Shown here one piece after another: positions 1-10,370 of a stretch of DNA of 64,000 bases. Numbering within the stretch: the first letter of the stretch is position 1; every line of letters begins with the position of its first letter. Origin of the DNA: Sinanaerobacter sp. ZZT-01 (GTDB lineage Bacteria > Bacillota > Clostridia > Peptostreptococcales > Anaerovoracaceae); contig NZ_CP141728.1 of NCBI RefSeq assembly GCF_035621135.1, positions 2,170,001 to 2,234,000 on the forward strand, written 5' to 3'. The notes under the pieces were generated by a model, which made no database searches, was not told where the DNA came from, and worked only from the letters and a program-made list of their open reading frames with translations. Position numbers and translations under genes: made by a program.

Positions 1-2169
<2,169 letters not shown>

Positions 2170-2318
2170 ATGGTTTCAAGAAAGTAACGAAGAAAAGATT
2201 ACATTGTTTAGTTTTGAGGGTACATGAGCCTGTGCCATTTAAGAATTAAATGGATGACAGACTTGTGCAAGAAATTCAACAAACTTGTTTGTTAGAATTT
2301 TATTGCCTAACCTTCATA

Positions 2319-2436
2319 TCTGGTGACTATAGCAAGGAGGTCACACCTGTTCCCATATCGAACACAGTAGTTAAGCTCCTTTGCGCTGATGGTACTTGGC
2401 GGGCAGCTGCCTGGGAGAGTAGGACGTCGCCAGTTT
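2319..2436 (+). rRNA. rrf: 5S ribosomal RNA
   Basis: About 118 nt with the classic 5S landmarks: a tctggtgac 5' strand, the ccatatcgaacacag loop segment and the agtaggacgtcgccag 3' strand. The two ends pair (ctggtgac with gtcgccag). It lies 150 nt after the 23S 3' end, the usual order of a bacterial rRNA operon. No tRNA is seen in the spacer. Confidence 0.96.
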
Positions 2437-2442
2437 TACAAA

Positions 2443-2474
2443 AAGAAGTTATCTTTTGATAGCTTCTTTTTTTT
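2443..2474 (+). terminator. Intrinsic terminator of the rRNA operon
   Basis: A hairpin with arms aagaagttatc and gatagcttctt around a TTTT loop runs straight into eight T residues, seven bases after the 5S 3' end. It should end the rRNA transcript. Confidence 0.85.
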
Positions 2475-2632
2475 ATGTCAGGAATCTATTTTTTACTGAA
2501 AGGGTAACAGCCAAGTACCTACCTAATTCTAATAGGTGGGAAGGTGCCCATTTTGCGCAAGCTTTAGCTGCAATGGAAAATGGGACAGCGAAGCGAATGA
2601 AATGAGCGTAGGAGAGAGCCGGAGGCGAACGT

Positions 2633-2702
2633 TGCCTGGGAGAGTAGGACGTCGCCAGTTTTACAAAAAGCGAACTTGGAAAAACTAAGTTCGCTTTTTT
2701 AT
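2633..2702 (+). repeat. Decayed copy of the 5S rRNA 3' tail plus a terminator
   Basis: Bases 2633-2670 repeat 2408-2445 exactly: 38 nt covering the last third of the 5S gene and its flank. A different hairpin follows (aagcgaactt / aagttcgctt, then six T). The 5' part of the 5S is absent, so this cannot make a functional 5S. It is probably a remnant of recombination between rRNA operon ends. Confidence 0.8.
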
Positions 2703-2779
2703 ACGGATTTAAAGTAAAACAGGACAGCAGGGAGAAGCGGAAGCTTCGAGTCGGAGAGACGTGAAAAGCACGGAACGTT

Positions 2780-2849
2780 GCCAGTTTTACAAAAAGAAGT
2801 TATCTTTTGATAGCTTCTTTTTTTTTATGTCAAGAATCTATTTTTTACT
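2780..2849 (+). repeat. Second partial copy of the rRNA operon end
   Basis: About 69 nt match the stretch beginning at 2429 (the last eight 5S bases, the hairpin and the downstream atctattttttact), with one G-to-A change and one extra T in the T-run. The intervening material (2703-2779) is not recognisable 5S. Together with the copy at 2633 it shows that this operon end was duplicated and eroded. Confidence 0.75.
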
Positions 2850-3111
2850 CAAGCATTAATGATTTCAAGAATAATTTACTTCCGGGTATGGCGGTTGCAT
2901 GGAGGAGGGAGAGAAACTTGAACAAGAACAGAAAAAAGAAAACGGTCAGCGGTAAGCTGACCGTGTAAAAAGCGTCCGAAGGGCGTAGCCACAGAATGAA
3001 ATTCTGTGTTCAAGGGGAATGAAGGTGCTTCCCTCAACAAGTATTGCTTGCTACAATATGCTTACCCCCTAAATTCTAGGGTTGGTTTGCCAATACTGCT
3101 ACTTTGTCTGC
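2850..3111. other. Intergenic region with two hairpins, no gene seen
   Basis: There is no convincing coding frame. Two perfect hairpins stand out: 2942-2964 (9-bp stem acggtcagc, 5-nt loop) and 2990-3008 (8-bp stem cacagaat, 3-nt loop). Neither has a T-run directly after it on the plus strand. They may be part of a small RNA or the 3' end of the minus-strand gene that follows, but nothing decides this. Confidence 0.4.
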
Positions 3112-4008
3112 CTAAAAGTATCCCCTCAAGTTTAATGTTTGACCATTAAACTTCAATGGAGTATCCACTATTCTATGCGATCTTTCCATCTGTGACGCAA
3201 AGAAGTTGAGACTGGAATTACCATCAAAGATAGAAGTGCTGCTGGCGTGTTCAGTAAACACTTTCCCACCAGTCATATCGGCATAGGCGCTTTCTACTTT
3301 CTGGTTCATTCCATTCAGTATCTTGGAGGCATTTTCTAACGCTTCCATAATTTCTTGAGGGTCGCCAGAAAAATTGGAAAGTCCTAAAGATTCAGCTGTA
3401 ATAGAGTCAAGCTGGTTTCCGATTACCTTAGATGCCAGCCCACCTGACAGCTCATCATACTCGTCCACTGCAGATTGGTGTGGATGAATATGACTTTGCA
3501 GGATATCTGTATAATCTGTTTGAATACTATGCTTGTAGTTATGCAAATATGTTTCGGCAAGCTCTTTTGTCATATTGGGATCACTGTGAGTACCAGTGCC
3601 ATTCAAATATTCTTCAAGCTCGTGAATTTTTGACATTGTGTACTTTAATTTTGATTTTGCATGGTCGATAATATCGGAAGCAGTCTTTATGCCATTTCTC
3701 TGCTCCGAAAGGGCATTTTCAGCCCATTGTTCTTTGGTAATTCCGGCTGAATATTTCTGATAATCCGCAGCGGCTTCAGGCTTCTCAGTTTCATCCGTTT
3801 TCTTGGTTTTGCTGGCATTGAGTAAGTCCAGAGCCTTTTTGCTCAGCTCAACCGTATCATGGCTTCTCTTGCTGCCATAATAGGCATTTACTTGCTGAAT
3901 TATTTTTTTAAAACCTGAATTTTGCATTTGTCCTGCTATTCTTTGTGAAAGTGGACTTTGCATTTGTAGTCTGAACATATTTTGACCATTTGCTAAGTGT
4001 ATTCTCAT
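3112..4008 (-). CDS. Hypothetical protein, 298 aa, largely helical
   Basis: I do not recognise this protein. It starts at an ATG with an AAGGAG site eight bases upstream. It has no signal peptide and no membrane segment. The N-terminus (about residues 1-25) is Gln/Arg-rich, and the middle (about 60-150) is charged and likely alpha-helical or coiled coil. The C-terminal third has stretches such as ALENASKILNGMN that resemble flagellin-like helices. That resemblance is only impressionistic and no flagellar genes are nearby. The closest upstream DNA is a broken secreted-protein gene on the same strand. It lies alone between the rRNA operon and the BlaI/M56 pair. Confidence 0.65.
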   Translation of the reverse strand: MRIHLANGQNMFRLQMQSPLSQRIAGQMQNSGFKKIIQQVNAYYGSKRSHDTVELSKKALDLLNASKTKKTDETEKPEAAADYQKYSAGITKEQWAENALSEQRNGIKTASDIIDHAKSKLKYTMSKIHELEEYLNGTGTHSDPNMTKELAETYLHNYKHSIQTDYTDILQSHIHPHQSAVDEYDELSGGLASKVIGNQLDSITAESLGLSNFSGDPQEIMEALENASKILNGMNQKVESAYADMTGGKVFTEHASSTSIFDGNSSLNFFASQMERSHRIVDTPLKFNGQTLNLRGYF

Positions 4009-4046
4009 AATTAATTCGCTCCTTTTTCACAATATAAATATTATGG

Positions 4047-4255
4047 TCATAAATAAACATACAAGCGGAAGTGCTCAGGGGTTAATTTCTGAATCAGACT
4101 CGAGAGAGGTACCCACTTATACTAAAACACTTTACTGTTTGAGATTACAGTTTGCTGTTTTGTTGTATCTGTTGCAAATGCTTGCGTGTTCATTCCGAGC
4201 ATCATTGTAAATAGAACCAGCACTTAATGCTTTTAGCGTAACCCTTTTTACTCAT
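4047..4255 (-). pseudogene. Remnant of a small secreted-protein gene
   Basis: Read on the minus strand, an ATG at 4255 opens MSKKGYAKSIK. One frame change near 4224 then continues VLVLFTMMLGMNTQAFA, which is a clear signal peptide with an A-x-A cleavage site, followed by TDTTKQQTVISNSKVF. An in-frame TAG interrupts, and the same frame stays open to a TGA at 4047. A short original gene with one frameshift and one nonsense mutation explains all this. There is no good ribosome binding site. The identity of the parent protein is unknown. Confidence 0.45.
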
Positions 4256-4496
4256 TTTCGATCGCAGTGTTTATTGGGCATATTAAGAATTACTAATTAA
4301 ATTAGTTCACGTTATTTGTTATAAATAAAATTATGCAAAAATCATTAAATTACTAAAAATTCTTAAGATTTGATATAAGCATTCTATCATATAGCACAAC
4401 AGATGTAAATCAAGAAAAGCCACTCCAAAAAAGTGGTTGTGGGGACGGTGCGCCGGCACTTTACCAAGCAGAACACCCGAAGAAATTCTTTTTTTA

Positions 4497-4552
4497 TTGA
4501 CTTTTTGGTTTACAATCAGTAAACTGAAAATGTGGTTTATTGAATATAAACC
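4497..4552 (+). promoter_or_regulatory. Promoter with two palindromic BlaI-type operators
   Basis: TTGACT (4497-4502) and TAAACT (4520-4525) are separated by 17 bp. A perfect inverted repeat GTTTAC-N5-GTAAAC (4508-4524) covers the spacer and most of the -10 box. A second, GGTTTAT-N5-ATAAACC (4534-4552), covers the transcript start and ends six bases before the AGGAGG site. Both contain the GTTTA core. The arrangement predicts autorepression by the adjacent BlaI-like protein. Confidence 0.75.
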
Positions 4553-4571
4553 GAAAAGAGGAGGTATGGAA

Positions 4572-4934
4572 ATGACTGAATATAAATTAGCGGAGATTGA
4601 AAGTAAATTTGTTGAATTGATATGGGAAAATGAACCGATTCATTCGGGTGAGCTGGTCAAATTGTGCAGTGAAAAGTTAGACTGGAAAAAATCAACAACT
4701 TATACGGTTTTACGGAAATTATGTCACCGTGGAATTTTACAAAATAAAGATACCATGGTAACGGCTCGCATAAAGAAAGAAGAATTTTATTCATTACAAA
4801 GCAGAGAATTTGTAGAAGAAACATTTGGCGGTTCACTTCCAAAATTTATTGCTGCTTTTACTCGAAGCAAAAAATTAACGGAAACGGAAATAAGAGATTT
4901 ATTTGAGCTGATTAACGAACAGGATGAGGTGTAA
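4572..4934 (+). CDS. BlaI/MecI-family transcriptional repressor
   Basis: A 120-aa winged-helix protein of the Penicillinase_R family. Residues 1-75 form the DNA-binding domain, with the family pattern E-x-x-V/F-x-x-x-I/L-W near the start (SKFVELIWENEPI) and KSTTYTVLRKLCHRG as the recognition region. The rest is the dimerisation helix pair (SLPKFIAAF ... LFELINEQ). An ATG at 4566 is only one base from AGGAGG, whereas 4572 has seven bases of spacing, so 4572 is chosen. It is followed two bases later by an M56 sensor protease gene. In BlaI/BlaR1 systems the protease is thought to trigger loss of the repressor; the inducer here is not evident. Confidence 0.9.
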   Translation: MTEYKLAEIESKFVELIWENEPIHSGELVKLCSEKLDWKKSTTYTVLRKLCHRGILQNKDTMVTARIKKEEFYSLQSREFVEETFGGSLPKFIAAFTRSKKLTETEIRDLFELINEQDEV

Positions 4935-4936
4935 AA

Positions 4937-7000
4937 ATGGATCAGTTATTTCTTGAAATTTTGGATATGAGTTTGCTGTCCTCGTACGTGATAATTGTTG
5001 TAATTTGTGCAAGAATGCTTCTAAAGAAACAATCAAAAATATTTTCTTATATACTTTGGGCGGTTGTTTTTTTTCGCTTAATAATACCTTTTTCATTTGA
5101 AAGTATCTTTAGCCTAATCCCTAGAAGAATACAGGGACTGCAAGCAGAAATTACATATTCAAATCAAGCAGGAATACATACAGGGGTTCAGATAAATGAA
5201 GCGGCATTGGTTTCTCATGGAATCTTGGAGTCAGGCACAGTGAGTAATCATTCTTTAATGGATACATGGATTACAATTTTTACAGTCATGTGGATGATTG
5301 GGATCGTGGCACTCTTTGTTTACAGCATTGTTTCCATGAGAAGACTGTATGCCCAATTAAAAGATGCAAAATGGGTCAGTGATAATATTTATGAATCCAA
5401 TACAATTAGAACACCTTTTGTTTTAGGATGGTTTAAACCTAGAATTTATTTGCCTGTTGCTTTATTAGAAAAAGAGAGAAAATATATTTTAATCCATGAG
5501 CAAATACATATAAAAAGATATGATCCTATTTTCAAAGCAGCTGCATTTTTTATTCTTTGTATCCACTGGTTCAACCCTTTCGTATGGATCGCTTTTTGGC
5601 TTATGAGCGAAGATATGGAGCTGTCCTGTGATGAAAGTGTTCTTAAGAAAATGGGGCCTGAAATAAAAAAGGATTATTCTATTTCACTTTTGTCTTTATC
5701 TGTGGGGAAAAAGATCATAGGAGGGCATCCGTTGGCTTTTGGTGAAGATAATATAAAGGGGCGCATTATGAATATCTTAAATTATAAAAAGCCTGCATTT
5801 TGGATTGTTATTGTAGCAATCTTGGCAGTTACACTTTTGTTTTTTGGTCTATTATCAAATCCGAAAGTAAAACCGCTGACGGTGACGGAATATGCAGAAC
5901 AATATATTCAGGAAGAAGTTGATGCTTTTGAGAGTGCGGAGTGGTCTGAATTTAAGATTGTGGAGACGAAGATAACAAAGCTTGAAAAACTGGCAGAGTT
6001 TGATGAAATTCTTTCTGAACCAGTTGAAATATGGAGTCTTGAATATCGATTAAAACCGGATGATATAGACAAGGTCTCATTGGCAGGGGGGATGAATGCG
6101 GTTGATGGCTGGCTGACAGAGGATAGCAGTATGGGAAAACCAATGCTCGTATTTAAACATAAAGGTGACAGCGTAGAATATTTAGGCTGTATGCGGAGCG
6201 GAGAATCTGATTTTACTACAATTGCAGGGCAGGAAACGGCGCTACAAATTTTTTTTGAAGAGATGAAACTTTTACCTTATGAAACGTATAGCGGGGAGCA
6301 TATCATTGTAAAGTTCCCTTTATCAACCGGAGAAACTTGTCAGCTTTTACTGTCTCAGCCGATTGTTCAAGGGGATTCAGGAATCTGGTGTGTTGAACGT
6401 TGGATGGATGGGAATGGAAACCTGTATTATGAAACACCGCGTACAGAAAAAAGTCAAAAAGAGTATTATCGAGAACTGCAACAAGAGAAAGAAAATGGAA
6501 AATTATCATATTTAAGCGAGCCATTGCAGGTCGCACTTCATTTTATCAATGGAGAACTGAGACAGTTTGTTTCAATTGATGATTTAAAAGCACAGTATTC
6601 TGTGAAAGCAGAGGATTTTATTGAGACGCCGGAAAGTCAATATATCGGGTATATTTCGAAATTTGAAATAAATAAATATTCCAAGTCGTCCTTTCATTTG
6701 GATCAGATTGAGTGGCTGACTGCTGATAATGATGCAGAACGGTTGAATAAATTGGGTGTTAATCCGCAGGACTTACCGAACGGCTATTATATCTATAATC
6801 CAAATCATTACCCAATGTTTTGCCAAGTAACAGAGGAGACCTCGTATTATGTTATAAAGCAGGGGAGTACTGCACTCCAATCTGTTACATTAGAGGAATT
6901 TCTGAAACATCTAAAGTCATTCAGTGGCTCGGCACCTCCATTTCATGTTGTCACGAAAGATGGATATGTACAGAGCATTTCTGAACAATATATGCCGTAA
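4937..7000 (+). CDS. M56 (BlaR1/MecR1-like) membrane metalloprotease with unusual sensor domain
   Basis: A 687-aa polytopic protein. Transmembrane segments are seen at about residues 8-30, 35-58, 108-132, 205-226 and 288-308. The zinc protease motif HEQIH lies near residue 186, followed by the typical LSCDESVL segment. In BlaR1/MecR1 a penicillin-binding transpeptidase-like domain follows the last membrane helix. Here residues 310-687 contain no S-x-x-K, S-x-N or K-T/S-G triad I can find, and instead look like two or more unfamiliar alpha/beta modules. So the family and membrane topology are clear, but beta-lactam sensing is not supported. It forms an operon with the BlaI-like repressor and probably the GH18 gene downstream. 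Confidence 0.88.
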   Translation: MDQLFLEILDMSLLSSYVIIVVICARMLLKKQSKIFSYILWAVVFFRLIIPFSFESIFSLIPRRIQGLQAEITYSNQAGIHTGVQINEAALVSHGILESGTVSNHSLMDTWITIFTVMWMIGIVALFVYSIVSMRRLYAQLKDAKWVSDNIYESNTIRTPFVLGWFKPRIYLPVALLEKERKYILIHEQIHIKRYDPIFKAAAFFILCIHWFNPFVWIAFWLMSEDMELSCDESVLKKMGPEIKKDYSISLLSLSVGKKIIGGHPLAFGEDNIKGRIMNILNYKKPAFWIVIVAILAVTLLFFGLLSNPKVKPLTVTEYAEQYIQEEVDAFESAEWSEFKIVETKITKLEKLAEFDEILSEPVEIWSLEYRLKPDDIDKVSLAGGMNAVDGWLTEDSSMGKPMLVFKHKGDSVEYLGCMRSGESDFTTIAGQETALQIFFEEMKLLPYETYSGEHIIVKFPLSTGETCQLLLSQPIVQGDSGIWCVERWMDGNGNLYYETPRTEKSQKEYYRELQQEKENGKLSYLSEPLQVALHFINGELRQFVSIDDLKAQYSVKAEDFIETPESQYIGYISKFEINKYSKSSFHLDQIEWLTADNDAERLNKLGVNPQDLPNGYYIYNPNHYPMFCQVTEETSYYVIKQGSTALQSVTLEEFLKHLKSFSGSAPPFHVVTKDGYVQSISEQYMP

Positions 7001-7083
7001 GATATTCTCAGCACATACCACAATAAAAAATATTAGCATTAAATCTGTATGTTATGAATAAATTGTTGATGGAGGTACGCGCA

Positions 7084-8124
7084 ATGAAAAATGATGTGAC
7101 AGCTAAAACATATACTCATAATGAATTAAAAAAACAGCAGGATACAAGAAGAGAGATTATTGTAAATGGGTATGTTTATCCAAGCGTAAATCTGGATCTA
7201 TTGCGGGAAATAAGTCCGGACCTTACTGCAATTAATCTATTTAGTTATGGAATTACAGAAAATGGAGATTTGCTGCCGCTGAACGACGGGGAAGTAGTTC
7301 GCGTTTTAAAAGAAAATAATGTAGCACCGGTTATGGTACTGACTTCATTGACTGACGAAGGAACCTTTCGTACGGATATTTTAGAGCTCATTCTTGATAA
7401 TGAAAGCCTTCAAAATAAATTGATTGATCAGATATTGCAGGAGCTTCGCGCAAAAGGTTTGTATGGGGTTGATTTTGATTTTGAATATGTAGAGGCTCCT
7501 TATAAGGATAAATATGCAGCATTTATTGCAAAAACTAGGGAACGCTTAAATCAAGAGGGGTATCAGGTTAGTGCTGCCGTTGCACCAAAAGTTTTTGCAG
7601 ATCAAAAAGGACTTCTATACGAAGGTCATGATTATGCTGCAATTGGAAGAGCCGCAAATTTAGTATTAGCGATGACCTATGAATGGGGATATACGTATGG
7701 ACCGCCAATGGCCGTTGCACCATTGAATAAAGTGCGTGAGGTATTGGATTATGCAGTCACTGAAATTCCTCCGGAAAAGTTGCTTATGGGAATCCCTAAT
7801 TATGGGTACGACTGGACGCTTCCATTTGTACAGGGCGAATCTAAGGCTAGGATTTTGTCTAATGTAGATGCCCAGGAACTGGCAAGGCAGCAGGGAGCAC
7901 AGATACAATTTGATCCGGTTGCACAGGCTCCTTATTTTACTTATACCGACGAGCAAGGACGTCCACATGAGGTTTGGTTCGAAGATGCAAGAAGCATTCA
8001 GGCAAAGTTGAATCTTGTAGATGAATATGGGCTTGCTGGTGTTGCTTACTGGAATTTGGTTTGGCCGTTTCCTGAAAATTGGAAAGTGATAGAGGAAAAT
8101 TACGATGTAAAAAAGGTTGTGTGA
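7084..8124 (+). CDS. Glycoside hydrolase family 18 protein, YaaH/SleL-like
   Basis: A 346-aa single-domain TIM-barrel hydrolase. The catalytic motif is present as GVDFDFEYV near residues 128-136, with Glu as proton donor. AAVAPKV and GIPNYGYDW are typical of the spore-cortex N-acetylglucosaminidase branch (SleL/YaaH). Unlike SleL it has no LysM repeats and no signal peptide. The ATG at 7084 has GGAGG eight bases upstream and is preferred over an ATG 30 bases earlier. It lies 83 bp after the M56 gene in the same direction, so it may be an output of that signalling pair. A role in cell-wall or spore-cortex turnover is inferred from the family. Confidence 0.85.
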   Translation: MKNDVTAKTYTHNELKKQQDTRREIIVNGYVYPSVNLDLLREISPDLTAINLFSYGITENGDLLPLNDGEVVRVLKENNVAPVMVLTSLTDEGTFRTDILELILDNESLQNKLIDQILQELRAKGLYGVDFDFEYVEAPYKDKYAAFIAKTRERLNQEGYQVSAAVAPKVFADQKGLLYEGHDYAAIGRAANLVLAMTYEWGYTYGPPMAVAPLNKVREVLDYAVTEIPPEKLLMGIPNYGYDWTLPFVQGESKARILSNVDAQELARQQGAQIQFDPVAQAPYFTYTDEQGRPHEVWFEDARSIQAKLNLVDEYGLAGVAYWNLVWPFPENWKVIEENYDVKKVV

Positions 8125-8225
8125 TAGAAGAAGTGTGTTCGCACTTTCCTTTATATAAAATTACGATATAGTACTTTCTTATTGGTTGTTATTCGTAATG
8201 AAAATAAACAAATAAAAAGATGGTA

Positions 8226-8555
8226 TTATACAAATACCACCTGGATTAAAATCATATATAATATAGTTCCGCCTAAAATACTGATTAGATTGTTATGCTT
8301 CCATATGTGAACGATGCTTATAAATGCAAGAGCAATCAATTCCGGAAGTCCATGGGGAAAAGAAGAAAGGGATACAGCTTTTAAAGAATATATAATGAGC
8401 ATGGCCATAACTGCGGGTGGAAGTGCCTGTCCGATATAATCAATAGATTTTGGTGTGCCTTTTTTAAATAAAACGAAGGGTGTCGCACGCTGCCCCAGCA
8501 TGACTGCGGCCATAACTGCAACCATAACAAAAGCATAGCCCGGTGAAACTGTCAT
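8226..8555 (-). CDS. azlD: AzlD-family branched-chain amino acid exporter subunit
   Basis: A 109-aa protein with four predicted membrane helices and the AzlD hallmark VMLGQRATPFVLF near residues 17-29. AzlD is the small partner of AzlC in an exporter for branched-chain amino acids and analogues. Its start overlaps the azlC stop in a TAATG junction, with AGGAGG six bases before, showing translational coupling. Confidence 0.92.
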   Translation of the reverse strand: MTVSPGYAFVMVAVMAAVMLGQRATPFVLFKKGTPKSIDYIGQALPPAVMAMLIIYSLKAVSLSSFPHGLPELIALAFISIVHIWKHNNLISILGGTILYMILIQVVFV

Positions 8556-9292
8556 TAGAATTCCTCCTGTTCAATTTGTGTATTGGATACATCTTTTGGC
8601 GGCTGAAATACGAGTCTTTTTTGAATTGGTGTTCGACCGGCAAAAAGTAAGATTAAAATCAGCAGCATAGCTGGCAATGCCAGGTTGTCTCTTCCGAAAA
8701 CAAAGAGGGCGATGAGTGTTGCGGCGATCCCTAAAAGTGCCGGAATGTGAGTTGGATAATCTCTCCATTGATCTAAGAAAATTACCAAGAATAATGCAGT
8801 CATTGCGAAATCCATTCCTGAGGAATTAAAGGTGATTAAAGAACCGGCTAAAGAACCGATGACGGAACCTGCAATCCAATAAGAGTGGCATAAAGCGGAA
8901 ATGGATACAAAAAATTTATCTTCATCTACGCCTTTCGGCGCCTTTACGGAACAGAGCAGGGAATAGATTTCATCTGTCAGAGAAAAAATCATATAATACT
9001 TTTTCCAGCCCATTTTACTAAACCGTTCAATGAAAGATAAACCGTAGAACATGTAGCGTACATTGACCAAAAAGGACATAATAGCAACTTCAATGAGTCC
9101 AAGACCGGATGCCATCATACCGACTGCAAGATATTGCATAGAGCCTGAAAAGATAACTAGACTCATAAAAAATGCCCAGAGAGCATTGTAGCCTGCATTT
9201 TGCAGAAGCAATCCAAACGGAATGCCAATTGACAGGTAGCCTAACAATATAGGAACGGTGTGAGGGAACGCTGCCTTGAGTGCTTTTTTCAT
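8555..9292 (-). CDS. azlC: AzlC-family branched-chain amino acid exporter subunit
   Basis: A 245-aa membrane protein with the AzlC signature: GIPFGLLLQ near residue 23, SGSMQYLAVG near 48 and FLVNVRYMFYGLSF near 75-88. The large subunit forms the permease with AzlD encoded directly downstream. Expression control is not visible; the 139 bp upstream hold only a weak AT-rich promoter region. Confidence 0.92.
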   Translation of the reverse strand: MKKALKAAFPHTVPILLGYLSIGIPFGLLLQNAGYNALWAFFMSLVIFSGSMQYLAVGMMASGLGLIEVAIMSFLVNVRYMFYGLSFIERFSKMGWKKYYMIFSLTDEIYSLLCSVKAPKGVDEDKFFVSISALCHSYWIAGSVIGSLAGSLITFNSSGMDFAMTALFLVIFLDQWRDYPTHIPALLGIAATLIALFVFGRDNLALPAMLLILILLFAGRTPIQKRLVFQPPKDVSNTQIEQEEF

Positions 9293-9431
9293 ATTAGTAA
9301 ACCTTCTTTATTCTTTATTGGATTATAGTGCCATTATAGCCTGAAAATGCAGCAGAAACAAGTGGACGAGCAATTAACATAATTTTCTGTTTTTGTATGC
9401 TTGTCCTAAAAAACTGCTTCTCACAGGCTAT

Positions 9432-9743
9432 TTATTTTTTTGATACAATTGTCTTACTTTGAATATCAGAATAAGCATTGTTGTGCTTAAATTTGCAGTA
9501 TTTTTTTACAGAAATTGAAAGGATTAAATAGATAATAACCCCGTTGAGCAATAATCCGAAAGGATTGAGGGCCATTGACATAAGAGGATTTACACCAATT
9601 TTCGTATCATAAACTGAGAGAAAAGGTATGGGAAAACCTACCATATATTGAAAGTCATCAACTACTTTAAAAGGTAAAATGTAGGATAAAATAATTTCTA
9701 TCCAGAATGCTGCGTTTATTAGTTTCCAGTTTATCTTTTTCAC
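9432..9743 (-). CDS. Small hypothetical membrane protein
   Basis: A 103-aa protein of unknown function with two or three hydrophobic segments (INAAFWIEIILSYILPF near 8-24, and LLLNGVIIYLILSISV near 65-80). I use a GTG start at 9743, because AAAGGAG lies seven bases upstream; an in-frame ATG 39 bases earlier has no such site. It stands alone between azlC and the tRNA-Arg attachment scar. Confidence 0.65.
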   Translation of the reverse strand: MKKINWKLINAAFWIEIILSYILPFKVVDDFQYMVGFPIPFLSVYDTKIGVNPLMSMALNPFGLLLNGVIIYLILSISVKKYCKFKHNNAYSDIQSKTIVSKK

Positions 9744-9815
9744 TCGAATTCTCCTTTGAAAATATATATAATTAAAAATCATTATTTTACTATTAATATA
9801 ATAACATACAAAAAA

Positions 9816-9856
9816 GAAAAATACAGTTTAAGTTATTCTACTAAACTGTATTTTTC
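9816..9856 (-). terminator. Original tRNA-Arg terminator, displaced by the integrated element
   Basis: A 14-bp perfect stem (aaaaatacagttta, 11-nt loop, complementary arm) with T-rich sequence. It sits right next to the 38-bp tRNA-Arg 3' fragment. Before integration it would have followed the tRNA gene; the element supplied a new terminator at 17841-17868. Confidence 0.65.
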
Positions 9857-9859
9857 TTA

Positions 9860-9897
9860 TGGTGCGCCCAAAGAGACTCGAACTCCCAACCTTCGCA
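9860..9897 (-). repeat. attL: 38-bp tRNA-Arg 3' fragment
   Basis: Exact match to 17871-17908. It reproduces the encoded CCA, the acceptor 3' strand, the T arm and the start of the anticodon stem, then diverges. This is the displaced original 3' end of the host tRNA gene. Confidence 0.92.
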
Positions 9898-9993
9898 ATG
9901 GAACAATATTGCTTGCACTCCCTTGAATTTCAATGAATATGCAATGCAAAATAATTGATTTCCCCTAAAATTCCCCCTTGGGTAAACAAAGTG

Positions 9994-10023
9994 TAGACAT
10001 CATTTGACCTTTTATGATACAAT
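9994..10023 (+). promoter_or_regulatory. Promoter of the small toxin mRNA
   Basis: TAGACA (9994-9999) and TACAAT (10018-10023) with an 18-bp spacer. The predicted 5' leader contains a stable hairpin (attaccgc TTCG gcggtt, 10033-10051) just ahead of the toxin ribosome binding site, the kind of structure used to delay translation in type I systems. Confidence 0.55.
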
Positions 10024-10079
10024 GCTCGCAGGATTACCGCTTCGGCGGTTAGTCACTCTCTGCAAAGGGGGTGATTGTT

Positions 10080-10160
10080 ATGATTACATATTCAGAGCTA
10101 TTTCAGCTTGGATTATTGATTGTAGCTATTGTTTCTCTGTGCTTGCACAGTAAGGAATAA
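10080..10160 (+). CDS. 26-aa hydrophobic peptide, probable type I (holin-like/Fst-like) toxin
   Basis: ATG at 10080 is preceded by a near-consensus site (aaagggggtgat). The peptide begins MITYSELFQLGLLIVAIVSL and ends in a short polar tail with Lys-Glu. It has one membrane-spanning helix, and the M-x-T-Y-x-x-L start is typical of the putative holin-like toxin (Hol_Tox) and Fst-like families. A convergent promoter and shared bidirectional terminator follow, the layout of par/Fst and TxpA/RatA loci. Function is inferred; it is too short for most gene callers. Confidence 0.7.
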   Translation: MITYSELFQLGLLIVAIVSLCLHSKE

Positions 10161-10162
10161 TT

Positions 10163-10249
10163 GAAAACCGCCTAATCCTTTTGGTTTAGACGGTTTTGTT
10201 CACACTTGTTATGGACTGGCCGCCCTACCACAGGCGGTAATCCTTTTAT
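10163..10249 (-). ncRNA. Putative antisense antitoxin RNA
   Basis: A minus-strand promoter at 10256-10284 predicts a transcript starting near 10249. It would run through an attaccgcc-containing 5' part and end at the hairpin 10164-10197, about 85 nt in all. It overlaps the 3' end of the toxin mRNA and shares the ggattaccgc sequence with the toxin leader (10031-10040). The role as antitoxin is inferred from this convergent layout. Confidence 0.5.
10164..10197. terminator. Bidirectional terminator shared by toxin mRNA and antisense RNA
   Basis: Arms aaaaccg and cggtttt plus ctaa/ttag around a short loop. A-rich and T-rich flanks let it act on both strands. Confidence 0.65.
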
Positions 10250-10255
10250 ACTTAC

Positions 10256-10284
10256 ACTATATCATAAAATATTATTTTGTGCAA
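10256..10284 (-). promoter_or_regulatory. Promoter of the antisense RNA
   Basis: On the minus strand TTGCAC (10284-10279) and TATAGT (10261-10256) are 17 bp apart, a near-consensus housekeeping promoter facing the toxin gene with no protein-coding gene behind it. Confidence 0.6.
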
Positions 10285-10370
10285 TTTTTATAGAGTAAAA
10301 TAATATTTTATTCATTTAATACTTAGTACACCACGTTTTGACTCATTGTAGGATAGTAACGGTGTATTTT

